Positions 51,896 to 61,142 are shown, counted from the stretch's first letter. The stretch: DNA of 64,000 bases from Janthinobacterium silvisoli (GCF_014200725.1 NZ_JACHCL010000002.1:1054001-1118000); one strand, 5' to 3'. Translations and numbers: made by a program. The notes: a model not told the origin generated them from the letters alone.

Positions 51896-51930
51896 AAAAA
51901 AGGCCACCCTCGTCAACTCCGGGTGGCCTG
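51896..51930 (-). terminator. Terminator of the LOG gene
   Basis: Stem aggccaccc / gggtggcct with an 11-nt loop. On the minus strand it is followed by six T. It lies 23 bp beyond the LOG stop and just past the convergent metallopeptidase gene. Confidence 0.88.
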
Positions 51931-51952
51931 AATAGATCAATCTCCGCCAGCC

Positions 51953-52501
51953 TCAGGGCGCGATGTCCTTCAGGCGCTGCACCAGCGCGGCCGGATCGGC
52001 ATCGGCATTGAGGAAGGCCGCATGTTGCGGGCGGATAAAACCCTGCTCCTTGCCGTTTTGCACGAAGGCGATCAAGCCATCGTAAAAATGGTCGACATTG
52101 AGCAAGCCGATCGGCTTGGCGTGGATACCCAGCTGGGCCCAGGTCAGCATCTCGAACAGTTCTTCCAGCGTGCCATAGCCACCCGGCATGGCGATGAAGG
52201 CGTCGGCCAGGCTGGCCATCATGGCCTTGCGCTCATGCATGTCTTTCACGACAAACTGGCGCGTCAAGCCCGTATGGCCCACTTCGCGCTCGACCAGCTG
52301 GGTGGGGATCACGCCCGTCACCTCGCCGCCCAGGCGCAGCACTTCATCGGCGATGACGCCCATCAAGCCGACCTTGCCGCCGCCATACACCAGCGCGATA
52401 TTTTCCGATACCAGCACGCGCGCCAGCGCGCGCGCCGCTTGCGCATATTCAGGGGTCACGCCAGCGTTGGCGCCACAGTACACACATAAAGCCTTGATCA
52501 C
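51953..52501 (-). CDS. LOG family protein (TIGR00730, nucleotide 5'-monophosphate phosphoribohydrolase)
   Basis: 182 residues. The start is GTG 52501, with AAGGA 7 nt upstream. A Rossmann-like fold with the family motifs GGGKVGLMGVIADEVLRLGG near 40 and PGGYGTLEELFEMLTW near 110 (PGGxGTxxE). Plant homologues free active cytokinins; bacterial ones release ribose 5-phosphate from AMP or related nucleotides. A TPR-like gene ends 8 bp upstream on the same strand, so the two form an operon. Confidence 0.94.
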   Translation of the reverse strand: MIKALCVYCGANAGVTPEYAQAARALARVLVSENIALVYGGGKVGLMGVIADEVLRLGGEVTGVIPTQLVEREVGHTGLTRQFVVKDMHERKAMMASLADAFIAMPGGYGTLEELFEMLTWAQLGIHAKPIGLLNVDHFYDGLIAFVQNGKEQGFIRPQHAAFLNADADPAALVQRLKDIAP

Positions 52502-52509
52502 ATCTATCC

Positions 52510-53283
52510 TTAGTCTTTCAGTTCATCAATAGCGGCTTCGACTTCCAGCCGCTCCTTGGCATCGAGCGCCACGCAATCGGCAGCCTGGCCGTACAGGGCG
52601 AGCACTTCCGCCAGTTTTTTCTTACCGTCGAGCATATTCAAGGCGCGGCCATATTCGCTATGGGCCAGGGCCGAAGTAGGATTGAGCGCCAGCGCCGTCT
52701 TGAAATGCTGGTAGCCATCATCCTTGCTGGCGCCATAGGTCAGGCCGCCTATCATGCCGCCTACCTTGTCGATGATTTCCGTATGATAAATCCCGAATGC
52801 CACATGCGCCTCGGCGTGCAGCGGCGCCAGGGTCACCGTGCGGTTCAAACTGTTGCGCACCTTCGCACCCAGTCCCTGCGCCAGCGCCTTGACGACGGAA
52901 ATACCGAGCGCATAACGGCCCAAGCTGTAAGCATGCCAATAAAAGCCGGCCGGATTGTCGGGCTGTTCCTGCTGCTGGCGTTCACAGCGCTCGGCCACCT
53001 CTTCATACAGCGCCAGCCTGCGCTCTTCGTCCGTTTCCAGATGGGTAGCGTACACGCACGTGGCCTTGTGCGCCACGGAATAACCGGGCACGCCGGCCGC
53101 CAGGCCCAGCTTGACGGCCCGTTCGAAATCGCCTGCATGAAAGGCGATCCAGGCTTGCACCAGCCTGTCTTGCTGGGGAAAGAGCTCCACATCGCCCGTG
53201 TGCAAACGCTTCCAGGCAGCTTCCAAAGTCTGTGGCGTATAGACATACGCGTCATCGGGATACGGAAATTGTGTCCAGGCCAT
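52510..53283 (-). CDS. TPR-like protein of unknown function
   Basis: 257 residues from ATG 53283, with GGAGA upstream. No signal peptide. Helix-rich with degenerate TPR pairs: LVQAWIAFHAGDFERAVKLGLAAG, GFYWHAYSLGRYALGISVVKAL and YQHFKTALALNPTSALAHSEYGRAL. Tandem helical repeats usually bind partner proteins. I do not recognise a named family. It lies directly upstream of LOG and is probably co-transcribed with it. Confidence 0.75.
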   Translation of the reverse strand: MAWTQFPYPDDAYVYTPQTLEAAWKRLHTGDVELFPQQDRLVQAWIAFHAGDFERAVKLGLAAGVPGYSVAHKATCVYATHLETDEERRLALYEEVAERCERQQQEQPDNPAGFYWHAYSLGRYALGISVVKALAQGLGAKVRNSLNRTVTLAPLHAEAHVAFGIYHTEIIDKVGGMIGGLTYGASKDDGYQHFKTALALNPTSALAHSEYGRALNMLDGKKKLAEVLALYGQAADCVALDAKERLEVEAAIDELKD

Positions 53284-53349
53284 GCCGATTCTCCAGTCAG
53301 CGAGCGTGCTCTTCGCGTCCACGGTGGGCGTCGTACCGTGGACGGCCAG

Positions 53350-54021
53350 TCAATCGCTCTTCAGTTTAGTCACATACTCTTCAGACAGCTTACGAAACAG
53401 CAGATGCGTTTCGTTACGCAAATACGGGCCGATCAGCGACAGCACCTGGTAACAGCCACGCGCCAGCGCATCGGACATCGATTGCTGCTCGGTGTACTTG
53501 CGCGGATTGCGCACATATTCGTACGACAGCCAGTAGGTTGCCACCACCACCATATTGGTCGCCATGGCAGAAATTTCCATGTCCGACGCGGCCAAAGACT
53601 GCTCGCTGCGCAAGTCTTCGCACAGCTGCGTGGCCACCTTGATCTTGTGCGCCAGGATCAGTTTGAAGTGCAATTCCAGCTTGCGGTTGCGCGACAGCAA
53701 ATCATTGAGGTCGCGGTAAAAGAAGCGGTAGCGCCAGATCAGCTCGAACATCAGGTGCAGATACAGCCAGACATCTTCGATATTCGAACGGCGCCCGTCC
53801 GGCACCGTCAAGATGCGCTCGATTTCCGCCTCGAACTGGACAAAGATCGAGTTGACGATGTCGTCCTTGTTGCGAAAATGGTAGTACAGGTTGCCCGGCG
53901 AAATATTCATTTCCTCCGCAATCACGGTAGTCGTGATATTCGGTTCGCCAAATTCGTTGAACAAGCGCAGCGACAACTCCAGGATGCGTTCGCGGGTGCG
54001 GCGTGGTACTTTTTGTAGCAT
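53350..54021 (-). CDS. TetR-family regulator, PhaD-like
   Basis: 223 residues from ATG 54021. An N-terminal TetR helix-turn-helix (RERILELSLRLFNEFGEPN, ISPGNLYYHFRNKDDIV). The following WLYLHLMFELIWRYRFFYRDL region is close to Pseudomonas PhaD, which regulates phasin and PHA synthase genes. A PhaF-like phasin gene lies just upstream on the same strand, separated by a terminator. No PHA synthase gene is in the window. PhaD-type control is therefore an inference from similarity and position. Confidence 0.85.
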   Translation of the reverse strand: MLQKVPRRTRERILELSLRLFNEFGEPNITTTVIAEEMNISPGNLYYHFRNKDDIVNSIFVQFEAEIERILTVPDGRRSNIEDVWLYLHLMFELIWRYRFFYRDLNDLLSRNRKLELHFKLILAHKIKVATQLCEDLRSEQSLAASDMEISAMATNMVVVATYWLSYEYVRNPRKYTEQQSMSDALARGCYQVLSLIGPYLRNETHLLFRKLSEEYVTKLKSD

Positions 54022-54125
54022 GGCGGGCAGTCTCTCTTTGTTCTGCCGCAAGCATACCATCTAAAATAGTTCCAATGAAACAGCACACGGTGCCAGCACG
54101 CAGAAGCGCAGGATACGTGCCATGG

Positions 54126-54151
54126 CAAAAAAAAGCCTGCACGGGCAGGCT
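54126..54151 (-). terminator. Terminator of the PhaF-like gene
   Basis: Stem agcctgc / gcaggct with loop acgg. On the minus strand it is followed by eight T. It separates the phasin transcript from the TetR gene. Confidence 0.88.
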
Positions 54152-54166
54152 TAGCGATGCGGCGCG

Positions 54167-54736
54167 CTAGTCATTAGCAGTCTTCTTTCGCGCTGCCGTC
54201 CTGGCGGCTGGCTTCACAGCCAGTTTCACAGCCGGTTTGACGGCTGGCCTGGCGCGCGCTTTCACGGCGGGCTTGGCGATGGGCTTGGCGGCAACCTTGG
54301 CGGCAGGTTTGCGTGTCGCCCTGGCTGCCGGTTTGGCGCCCGACAATACCGCCACCTGGCGGCTCAGCTGGTCGATCCGTTCATGCAGCGCAGCGATCTC
54401 GCCTTGCGTGGGCACGCCGATGGTGGCCAGCGCGCGCGCCACGCGCTCTTCAAACACTTGTTCCAGCTTGTCCCAGGAACCGCTGGCCTGCTTGCCGACG
54501 CCGCCGGCGATCTTGCTGACGGTGTCGCTGAAAGTCCCGCCGACCCCGGCCGCCTTCTCTTCGGCACGCTGCTGAAACGCCGTGCCTTCCTTGACCAGTT
54601 TGGAAAATACCCGGCCGCCCTCTTCCTGCGCCTTGGCGAAAGCGCCCAGGCCCGCCTGCCAGATCTGCTGCGCAGAGTTGCGCACGGCGTCGGCCAGCTC
54701 GCCGTCTTCCGCCAGTTCCTTCAGTTTCTTCGCCAT
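54167..54736 (-). CDS. PhaF-like phasin with histone-like basic tail
   Basis: 189 residues. ATG 54736 is preferred to 54739, because AGGAGG would be only 2 nt from the latter. Residues 1-115 are phasin/PhaI-type (IWQAGLGAFAKAQEEGGRVF, FSDTVSKIAGGVGKQASGSW, RALATIGVPTQGEIAALHERIDQL). The tail from about 125 is a series of AKPA/VKPA repeats, as in PhaF, which binds DNA as well as PHA granules and helps share granules between daughter cells. Neighbours suggest PhaD-type regulation. Confidence 0.88.
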   Translation of the reverse strand: MAKKLKELAEDGELADAVRNSAQQIWQAGLGAFAKAQEEGGRVFSKLVKEGTAFQQRAEEKAAGVGGTFSDTVSKIAGGVGKQASGSWDKLEQVFEERVARALATIGVPTQGEIAALHERIDQLSRQVAVLSGAKPAARATRKPAAKVAAKPIAKPAVKARARPAVKPAVKLAVKPAARTAARKKTAND

Positions 54737-54853
54737 CATCGCCTCCTTGCATTCGATTGCCCATGGACCAGCAATTTGATTGTAGTGAGCAAAACTAGAG
54801 CGAGGAATCTAATACGATAGAGCGCCGCTACTAAACTGCCGTGACAAAAAACC

Positions 54854-57800
54854 TCAGGCGGCGGCGCGCACGGGGCCGTGCAGCAAGCCATGCAGGCGGA
54901 AGCCTTCACGGATGTTTTCGCGCAGGACCGCGCCTTTCCAGGGCTTGGTATAGAAGCGGTCGACGGCGCCGCGGTTGATCGCCGCCATGATCGGCGTCAG
55001 GTCGGAATACGCCGACAGCATGATGCGGAAGGTGTCCGGGCACAGGTGCTTGACCCGCTCCATGAATTCCGTGCCACTCATCTGCGGCATGCACTGGTCG
55101 CATAAAATCACCTGCACCTTGTGGCGCGCCAGGATGTCGAAACCTTCGGCGGCCGTCTGCGCCGTCAGGATGCGGTAGCCGTCCTGGGCCAGGAAGTCGC
55201 TCAGCACATCGAGCATGAAGACATCGTCGTCGACAATCAGCAAGGTCTGCTGTTCATCGCCCATCTCGTCTTGCGGCGACGGCAGCAGCTTGCCACCCGT
55301 GAGCATTTGTTCGAACTCGGCCTGCGGCACGGGACGGCTGAAATAATAGCCCTGCATTTCATCGCAGCCGTGGCGGCGCAGATAAGCCAGCTGCGCATCG
55401 TTTTCCACGCCTTCCGCGATCACTTGCAGCTTCATGCTGTGCGCCATGCTGATGATGGCCAGCACTATGGCCGCGTCATCGGGATTGCTGGTCACTTCGC
55501 GCACGAAGGCGATATCGATTTTCAGCTTGTCGATCGGGAAGCGCTTCAGGTAGGCCAGGCTGGAATAGCCGGTGCCGAAATCGTCGATGGAAATCTGGAT
55601 GCCCAGCGCCTTCAGATTGCGCAGCACGGCGATGGTTTCCTCGGCATTCGACATCAGCGAGCTTTCCGTCAATTCGAGCTCCAGCAGGTCGGGGGCGATA
55701 TCGTATTTGCGGATCGCCTTGAGCACCTCTTCCTCCAGGCCGCCGACGAAAAACTGGATGCCCGACACGTTCACCGACAGGTGCACCGGGCCGATGCTGG
55801 TCGCGCCCCACTCGCTGATCTTCTTGCAGGCCTCGTCGAGCACCCAGTTACCGACCCGCACGATCAGCCCCGTCTCTTCCAGCAAGGGGATGAACAGGGC
55901 CGGCGACACCATGCCGTGGCCCGGCCGGTTCCAGCGTATCAGTGCTTCGGCGCCGCTGATGCGGCCCGAGCCGATATGCACCTTGGGCTGGAAGAACAGC
56001 ACGAATTCCTCATTGTCGATGGCGCGCCGCAGCGCGTTTTCCATGTCCAGCCGGGCCATCGACTGCGCATTCATTTCAGCCGTGAAGAAGCGGAATACAT
56101 CGCGGCCCGCCTCCTTCGCGCGGTACATGGCCGTATCGGCATACTGGATCAGGATATCGGCGTCGACGCCATCGTCCGGGTACACGGAAATGCCGATGCT
56201 GACCGTGACGGTCACTTCATGGCCTTGCAAATCAAATGGCTTGCGCATCGCTTCGCGGATCTTGTCGACCACGCCCACCGCATGCTGGGCGCCTTCGGGC
56301 AAGACCAGGATGGCGGCAAATTCGTCGCCGCCAAAGCGCCCGATGGTGTCGCGCACGCGCAGGCAATCGACAAGCCGGCTGGCAAACTGGCGCAGCAGCT
56401 CGTCGCCGAGGGTGTGGCCCAGCGTGTCGTTGACATTCTTGAAGCGGTCGACATCGAGGAACAGCACCGCCACCGCCCACTGGTGCTCCGCCGCCTGGCC
56501 CAATGAGTGCGTCAGCGATTCATAGAACTGGCTACGGTTCGGCAAACCGGTGAGTGTGTCGAAATGGGCCAGCTTCAGCAGGCGCTGCTCGGCGTCCTTG
56601 CGCTCGCTGATATCGCGCGCCACCGCCACCAGGATCCAGTTCTGGCCCGAACGCAGGGTGCGGCGCTGCACTTCGACCGCCAGCCGCGAGCCATCCTTGC
56701 GCTGCAACTGCAATTCCGTCATCTGGCCGCTCTGGTCGCCGGCAAGCAGCTTGTTGTACAGCTCTTCGAGCGGTGCTTCGCCTTCGCGGACCTGGCCAGT
56801 GCGCAGACCGAGAAAATCCTCGCGCTCGAAACCGAGCATGCGGCAGGCCGTCTGGTTGACGTCGATGAAGCACATCTCGGCGCGGTCGACCAGGAAGATG
56901 GCGTCGGCGGTGGCGTCCATCGCCAGGCGGAAGCGGCGCAAATCCTCGTCCAGGCGGATGCGCGCCTCCATGTCCAGGGTCAGTTGCTCGTGGTGGCGCT
57001 TGATTTCATCGTACAGCAGCAGGTTGTCATAGGCGACAGCGATCTGCGCGGCCACGGTGGCAGCGACACGCTCATCGACCTCGGAAAACTCGTTGGCGCC
57101 CAGTTTGTCGACCAGGTACAGCCAGCCGTGGCTGCGTTCGCGCGAAGCGATGGCTACGCCCAAAAAGGAATGCACGGGTGGGTGGGTACCGGGCAGGCCC
57201 AGCGCGCCAGGGTCGCCCTCCAGGCCATTGACGCGGTAGGGCTGGCGCTGTTCCAGCAGACGGTTCAAGACCCCCGTGCGCGGTGCGCTGGCGATGTCCC
57301 CTATATTTTTTTCGGCACCGCAGGAAGAAAAATAACTGAGCTTTTCAGCGCCTTCGTCCAGCACGCCGATACAGGCATATTTCGACACGCAGATATTTTG
57401 CGCCACCTTGCAGCCCGCTTCGATCAACTTGCGCGGGTCGCGCTCGGCGCCCAGCTCGATACCCAGTTCGATCAGCGCGGTCAGGCGCAGGCTGACTGCC
57501 TGCAGGCTGGAAAGTGAGCGCGACAGGCGTTCAGTCATGATTGCCAAATCTTCCGGCACCGCGACCTGGCCCTCGCCCTGGTTGGCCAGTTGCGAAATCT
57601 GCTGGCTGCTCGATTCCAGCTCTTCCAGATAACCGCTCACCTGATGCTCGATGCCGCTCAACTTGCCGGGGACGGTGACGGCGCGCGGCCGCGGCTTGAG
57701 CTCGCTGGCGGGCGCCATCATGCCCAGCGCCTCGTTCACCGTACGCACGATGACTTCAGGGTCAGAGGGTTTTGGCAATACCCAGCGCACGCCACAGGCC

Positions 57801-58477
57801 TGTGCCAGCAGGATGGCTTCCTGTTCGCGGTAGGTAGCCGTATAAAAGATGATGGGCACATCGGCCAGCTCGGGGGTTTCATGCACGCGCGTGACGAATT
57901 CGTAGCCGTCCATATTCGGCATCAGGATGTCGGAAATGATCAGGTCCGGCCGTTCGGTGCGCATGATTTCCAGGCCTTCGAGCCCATTTGCCGCTTCCAG
58001 CAAACGGTGCCCGCTGTAGCCCAGCAGCGCGGTGAGAAATTCGCGGTTCAGCACATGATCGTCAACGATCAAAATAGTGGCTATGTCGTTTTTAACTGGC
58101 GTCGACGGCGCCCCGGCTAAAAAAGATTCAAGTTCCGCGACAAACAGATCGGGCTCGATCGGTTTGCCGATATAGCCATTGAAGCCCGCTTCGAGCAGGC
58201 GCTCGCGGTCGCCCACCATGGCCAGGGCGGTTACGGCCAGCGCGGGAATCTTGCGCAGCGCCGGGTCTTTTTTCAATTCCGCCACCACGCCATAGCCATC
58301 GAGCTTGGGCAGATGTACGTCGCAGATGATCAGGTCCGGCAATTCGCTGCGCGCCATGCGCACGCCTTCTTCGCCGTCATAGGCGGCCAGCGGCGTGTAA
58401 CCGAAAGCACGCAACAGATACACCATCAACTCCATATTGGTGGCGTTATCTTCAATAATCAGGATCCGTGCAGACAA
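54854..58477 (-). CDS. Hybrid c-di-GMP signalling protein: REC-REC-GAF-PAS-GGDEF-EAL-REC
   Basis: 1207 residues. The start is TTG 58477, with GGGAG upstream. REC1 (about 3-120) has phospho-acceptor Asp in LIICDVHLPK; REC2 (about 133-250) in LIISDILMPN. A helical linker and GAF domain (about 340-500) and a PAS domain (about 530-640) follow. GGDEF (about 650-820) is intact (RFGGDEFAAI), with RxxD inhibitory site RVRD just before it. EAL (about 830-1080) has EALIRW and DDFGTGYSSLAYL. REC3 (about 1085-1200) has Asp in VILCDQCMPQMSG. It has no membrane segment and no adjacent kinase, and could make and degrade c-di-GMP. Confidence 0.94.
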   Translation of the reverse strand: MSARILIIEDNATNMELMVYLLRAFGYTPLAAYDGEEGVRMARSELPDLIICDVHLPKLDGYGVVAELKKDPALRKIPALAVTALAMVGDRERLLEAGFNGYIGKPIEPDLFVAELESFLAGAPSTPVKNDIATILIVDDHVLNREFLTALLGYSGHRLLEAANGLEGLEIMRTERPDLIISDILMPNMDGYEFVTRVHETPELADVPIIFYTATYREQEAILLAQACGVRWVLPKPSDPEVIVRTVNEALGMMAPASELKPRPRAVTVPGKLSGIEHQVSGYLEELESSSQQISQLANQGEGQVAVPEDLAIMTERLSRSLSSLQAVSLRLTALIELGIELGAERDPRKLIEAGCKVAQNICVSKYACIGVLDEGAEKLSYFSSCGAEKNIGDIASAPRTGVLNRLLEQRQPYRVNGLEGDPGALGLPGTHPPVHSFLGVAIASRERSHGWLYLVDKLGANEFSEVDERVAATVAAQIAVAYDNLLLYDEIKRHHEQLTLDMEARIRLDEDLRRFRLAMDATADAIFLVDRAEMCFIDVNQTACRMLGFEREDFLGLRTGQVREGEAPLEELYNKLLAGDQSGQMTELQLQRKDGSRLAVEVQRRTLRSGQNWILVAVARDISERKDAEQRLLKLAHFDTLTGLPNRSQFYESLTHSLGQAAEHQWAVAVLFLDVDRFKNVNDTLGHTLGDELLRQFASRLVDCLRVRDTIGRFGGDEFAAILVLPEGAQHAVGVVDKIREAMRKPFDLQGHEVTVTVSIGISVYPDDGVDADILIQYADTAMYRAKEAGRDVFRFFTAEMNAQSMARLDMENALRRAIDNEEFVLFFQPKVHIGSGRISGAEALIRWNRPGHGMVSPALFIPLLEETGLIVRVGNWVLDEACKKISEWGATSIGPVHLSVNVSGIQFFVGGLEEEVLKAIRKYDIAPDLLELELTESSLMSNAEETIAVLRNLKALGIQISIDDFGTGYSSLAYLKRFPIDKLKIDIAFVREVTSNPDDAAIVLAIISMAHSMKLQVIAEGVENDAQLAYLRRHGCDEMQGYYFSRPVPQAEFEQMLTGGKLLPSPQDEMGDEQQTLLIVDDDVFMLDVLSDFLAQDGYRILTAQTAAEGFDILARHKVQVILCDQCMPQMSGTEFMERVKHLCPDTFRIMLSAYSDLTPIMAAINRGAVDRFYTKPWKGAVLRENIREGFRLHGLLHGPVRAAA

Positions 58478-58804
58478 TTAGCACTCCCACCAAAAACACA
58501 CATTCGATCACGAATACCTACCGCTCACTTTCCCAGCCGTGCAAGCAGGCTCTACAGCATAACAATCCTACAACAGATTATCGCAAGCCCCAGTATAAAT
58601 CGCATCAGCCGAATCCGCTGCCACGGACGCCATGGCTGACCTAGCTGAACAGCTAAAGATGCACACTTGCCCGCCAATGCCAGGCTCAAGCTTAAACCAG
58701 TAAGTCATGGTAAAACAGCCTTTTCTCCGTCCCACCTTGTTAAAAAATGGCAACAGCAGAGTCAAAACAGACCATCTTGCCATGCAGACAAAATGCCACA
58801 AAAT
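58478..58804. other. Intergenic region upstream of the hybrid GGDEF/EAL gene
   Basis: About 330 bp, AT-richer than its neighbours. No gene recognised. It should contain the promoter for the minus-strand gene at 54854-58477. No clear terminator was seen for the lipase gene ending at 58805. Confidence 0.5.
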
Positions 58805-59767
58805 TCAGTCCGAATGGACGCGGGAAATAGCGTTTGTGACTTCGGACACGATAGTGATTTCTTCGATGACCCGGTCCAGGATGCGCGCATCGCTGGCCAG
58901 CGCCACATGGCCGATTCCGCCAAACGCCAGATTGCGGGCGCCGGGCAGGCAGGCTGAATCCTGGGGCGCGACGATATTGTCATGGTGGCTATAGATCGAC
59001 GTGAACCGGGCCCGCAGCTCGGTGGGCTCGCTGGCGGCCAGCTGCGCCAGCCACGAATGCGGCTGGCCGTGGGGACGGCTCATCTGGCGCGCATTGCGTC
59101 CCAAGCCCAGGTTGGCCAGCACCGTGCCATGGTGCGGCGTGCCAACCGTGATCACGTGCGCGATGTCTTGCACACCGTACTGGCGCAGATACGCGCGCGC
59201 CACTAGGCCACCCATGCTGTGCGCCACGAGGATGACTTGCGGTGCACCGGTGCGTGCGCGCAGGGCCTGTACCGCGCACTGCACCTGCGGCAAAACACTG
59301 TCGATATCGGCGCCGATCGGCTCCAGGTCGAGCGCATCATGGACAATCCCCGCTTGCGCGAACCGCCGGCTCAACTGCGTCCAGTAGCCACGGTTGCACA
59401 CATAGCCGTGGATCAGCAGCACGGGCAAGCCGGAGGACGCCTGCGCGTCCAGCGGCGTCAATCGCGGGCGCAGCATGCCCCAAGACGACGTCCACAAGCC
59501 AGCCAGGAATTCCCCGAAAAACAGCCGGGCGGCACCAGCCGCATCGAGCCGGAATGCGGGCGGCACCGGGCTGCCAAAGTGGCGGCTTTGCCAGAAGTGA
59601 TGGAGCACGAGGATGGCGCGCGCGGCCAGCACGATGGCCAGCGCCAATAACAGTGCCAACAACGGTGCCCGCCACGACGCCACCGGCAGTTGCAGCAGCA
59701 GCCAGGCCAGGCCCAGTACGGCCAGCACTTGCAGCAGCATCAGTCCCTTGAGGAGGCGGGCGATCAT
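58805..59767 (-). CDS. Alpha/beta-hydrolase, lipase-like, with N-terminal membrane helices
   Basis: 320 residues. Two hydrophobic helices (about 5-25 and 33-55) anchor the protein in the inner membrane. The hydrolase domain follows: oxyanion segment VLLIHGYVCNRGYWTQL, nucleophile Ser in LVAHSMGGLVARAYL near 190, VGTPHHGT, Asp in IYSHHDNIVAP and His in GGIGHVALASD. The pattern fits triacylglycerol-lipase-like esterases; substrate unknown. It lies downstream of the MFS gene on the same strand but 115 bp away. Confidence 0.87.
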   Translation of the reverse strand: MIARLLKGLMLLQVLAVLGLAWLLLQLPVASWRAPLLALLLALAIVLAARAILVLHHFWQSRHFGSPVPPAFRLDAAGAARLFFGEFLAGLWTSSWGMLRPRLTPLDAQASSGLPVLLIHGYVCNRGYWTQLSRRFAQAGIVHDALDLEPIGADIDSVLPQVQCAVQALRARTGAPQVILVAHSMGGLVARAYLRQYGVQDIAHVITVGTPHHGTVLANLGLGRNARQMSRPHGQPHSWLAQLAASEPTELRARFTSIYSHHDNIVAPQDSACLPGARNLAFGGIGHVALASDARILDRVIEEITIVSEVTNAISRVHSD

Positions 59768-59855
59768 CTGCGCACCTCACCCGGCTTAGCTAGCCCTTTG
59801 CCCCGCATCCTGCCTCCTGATATTTTTGGCAAGTGTATGCCAAGGCAGGCGGCCG

Positions 59856-59869
59856 CTGTGCATGCACAG
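59856..59869. other. 14-bp perfect palindrome between the lipase and MFS genes
   Basis: ctgtgcatgcacag, with no loop, in the 115-bp gap. It could be an operator for the lipase gene; no regulator is known to use it. Confidence 0.4.
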
Positions 59870-59882
59870 TAGAGCGTAGCGT

Positions 59883-61058
59883 CTATTTAACTCGCCACAA
59901 CAGCGCCATCGCCAGCAGTGCAGCCACGCTGCCTCCCAGCGCGATCGATGGCAAGCCATGGACTGCGATCAGCAAACCGCCCAGCGCACCGCCAGCGGCC
60001 GTACCCAGATTGAAGGCGGCGATGTTCAAGCCCGCCGCCACGGCGTCGCTGCCCGGGCAATGCTGTTGCGCCAGCCGCAGCAGCCGCATGGTGGACATGG
60101 TGACAATCGCGAAAAACACCAAGCCCAAAGTCCCGCACAAGGCCAGCATGGCGGTCGCATGCAAACGCAGCACATAAAATCCCAGCAGGTTCAACGCCAG
60201 CGCGCCCAGCGCCAGCAGCATGGTCCGGTGCGCATCGGACCGGTCGGCGCACCAGCCGCCCAGCAGATTGCCGAAAATGGAGCACAGGCCAAAACTGAGC
60301 ATGGCGGCGCCCAGCCAGCCCGCATCGAGCCCGCTCACCTGCAGCAGGAACGGTGAAATGTAGGTGAAAAAACTGAAGGTAGCCACGCTGACCAGGGCCG
60401 CGATGGCGGCCGCCATCAGCAGCGCAGGCCGGCTAATGGCGCGCAGGCTGGCCAGCGCAGAAACCGGGGCGGCATCCTTGTCTACCCTGGGCATGGCCCA
60501 CAGCAGCCCCGCCCCGCCACACAGCGCCAGCATGCCGATGACGGCAAAGACCGAGCGCCACGACAACAAGGCACCCAGCCAGGTCCCCAGCGGCACGCCG
60601 CCAGCCAGCGCCAGGGTCAGGCCCAGCCACACAATCGATAGGGCTCCTCCGGCCCGGGCAGGATCGACCAGGCTGGTGGCCGCATGCGAGGCCACGGCCA
60701 TGAACACGCCATGGGCCAGTCCCACCACAAAGCGCACGGCCAGCAACGGTCCCAGGCCGGGAGCGGCCGCCATGGCCAGGCTGCCCAGCGCCAGCACGGC
60801 CATGGTGGCGACCAGCACTTGCCGCTTCGGGCGGCGCGCCAGCATCGCCGTCAATATCGGCGCGCCTATCGCCGCCCCCAGCGCATAGGCGGCAATTGCG
60901 CCACCGGTGGCGGCCACGCTGGCCTGCAGCTCCCGCGCCATGCTCGATAAAAGACCGGCAACGATGAATTCGGACAGGCCGAAGGCAAAGCTGCACAGTG
61001 AAAGCAGGTATATCGCCGGTGGCAACGCAGCAGCGGAGCGTAAGGAAAGAGAAGACAT
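59883..61058 (-). CDS. MFS transporter, DHA1/AraJ-like drug or sugar exporter
   Basis: 391 residues and 12 predicted helices. It opens with YLLSLCSFAFGLSEFIVAGLL (TM1) and has the motif-A-like loop after TM2 (APILTAMLARRPKRQVLV), both as in AraJ/YdhP exporters. GGAG precedes the ATG. The LysR gene directly upstream on the same strand, and a palindromic site between the two, suggest induction by an effector. The cargo is not deducible. Confidence 0.9.
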   Translation of the reverse strand: MSSLSLRSAAALPPAIYLLSLCSFAFGLSEFIVAGLLSSMARELQASVAATGGAIAAYALGAAIGAPILTAMLARRPKRQVLVATMAVLALGSLAMAAAPGLGPLLAVRFVVGLAHGVFMAVASHAATSLVDPARAGGALSIVWLGLTLALAGGVPLGTWLGALLSWRSVFAVIGMLALCGGAGLLWAMPRVDKDAAPVSALASLRAISRPALLMAAAIAALVSVATFSFFTYISPFLLQVSGLDAGWLGAAMLSFGLCSIFGNLLGGWCADRSDAHRTMLLALGALALNLLGFYVLRLHATAMLALCGTLGLVFFAIVTMSTMRLLRLAQQHCPGSDAVAAGLNIAAFNLGTAAGGALGGLLIAVHGLPSIALGGSVAALLAMALLWRVK

Positions 61059-61084
61059 GGCGGCTCCAGTCGGATCAAACCGCC

Positions 61085-61106
61085 ATGCTGGCTTTTAAGC
61101 CAGCAT
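61085..61106. other. 22-bp palindrome upstream of the MFS gene
   Basis: atgctggctt-tt-aagccagcat, a perfect 10-bp stem. It lies 27 bp upstream of the MFS ATG, so it is in the MFS leader or is the LysR 3' hairpin. There is no T-run on the minus strand. Confidence 0.5.
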
Positions 61107-61123
61107 CTGTAAAATATCTTATT

Positions 61124-61140
61124 AGTCTCGCATTGAGACT
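61124..61140 (-). promoter_or_regulatory. Candidate LysR-type binding box upstream of the MFS gene
   Basis: AGTCTC-N5-GAGACT. Within it TCTC-N5-GAGA satisfies the T-N11-A rule of LysR-regulator boxes. It lies 66-82 bp upstream of the MFS start and 2 bp past the lysR stop, a natural position for activation by the neighbouring regulator. The same hairpin could instead be a LysR terminator on the plus-strand sense. Confidence 0.5.
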
Positions 61141-61142
61141 TT

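Noticed and set aside
55121..56506. A 461-residue plus-strand frame
   Set aside because: It is opposite the GGDEF/EAL domains and has no recognisable protein features.
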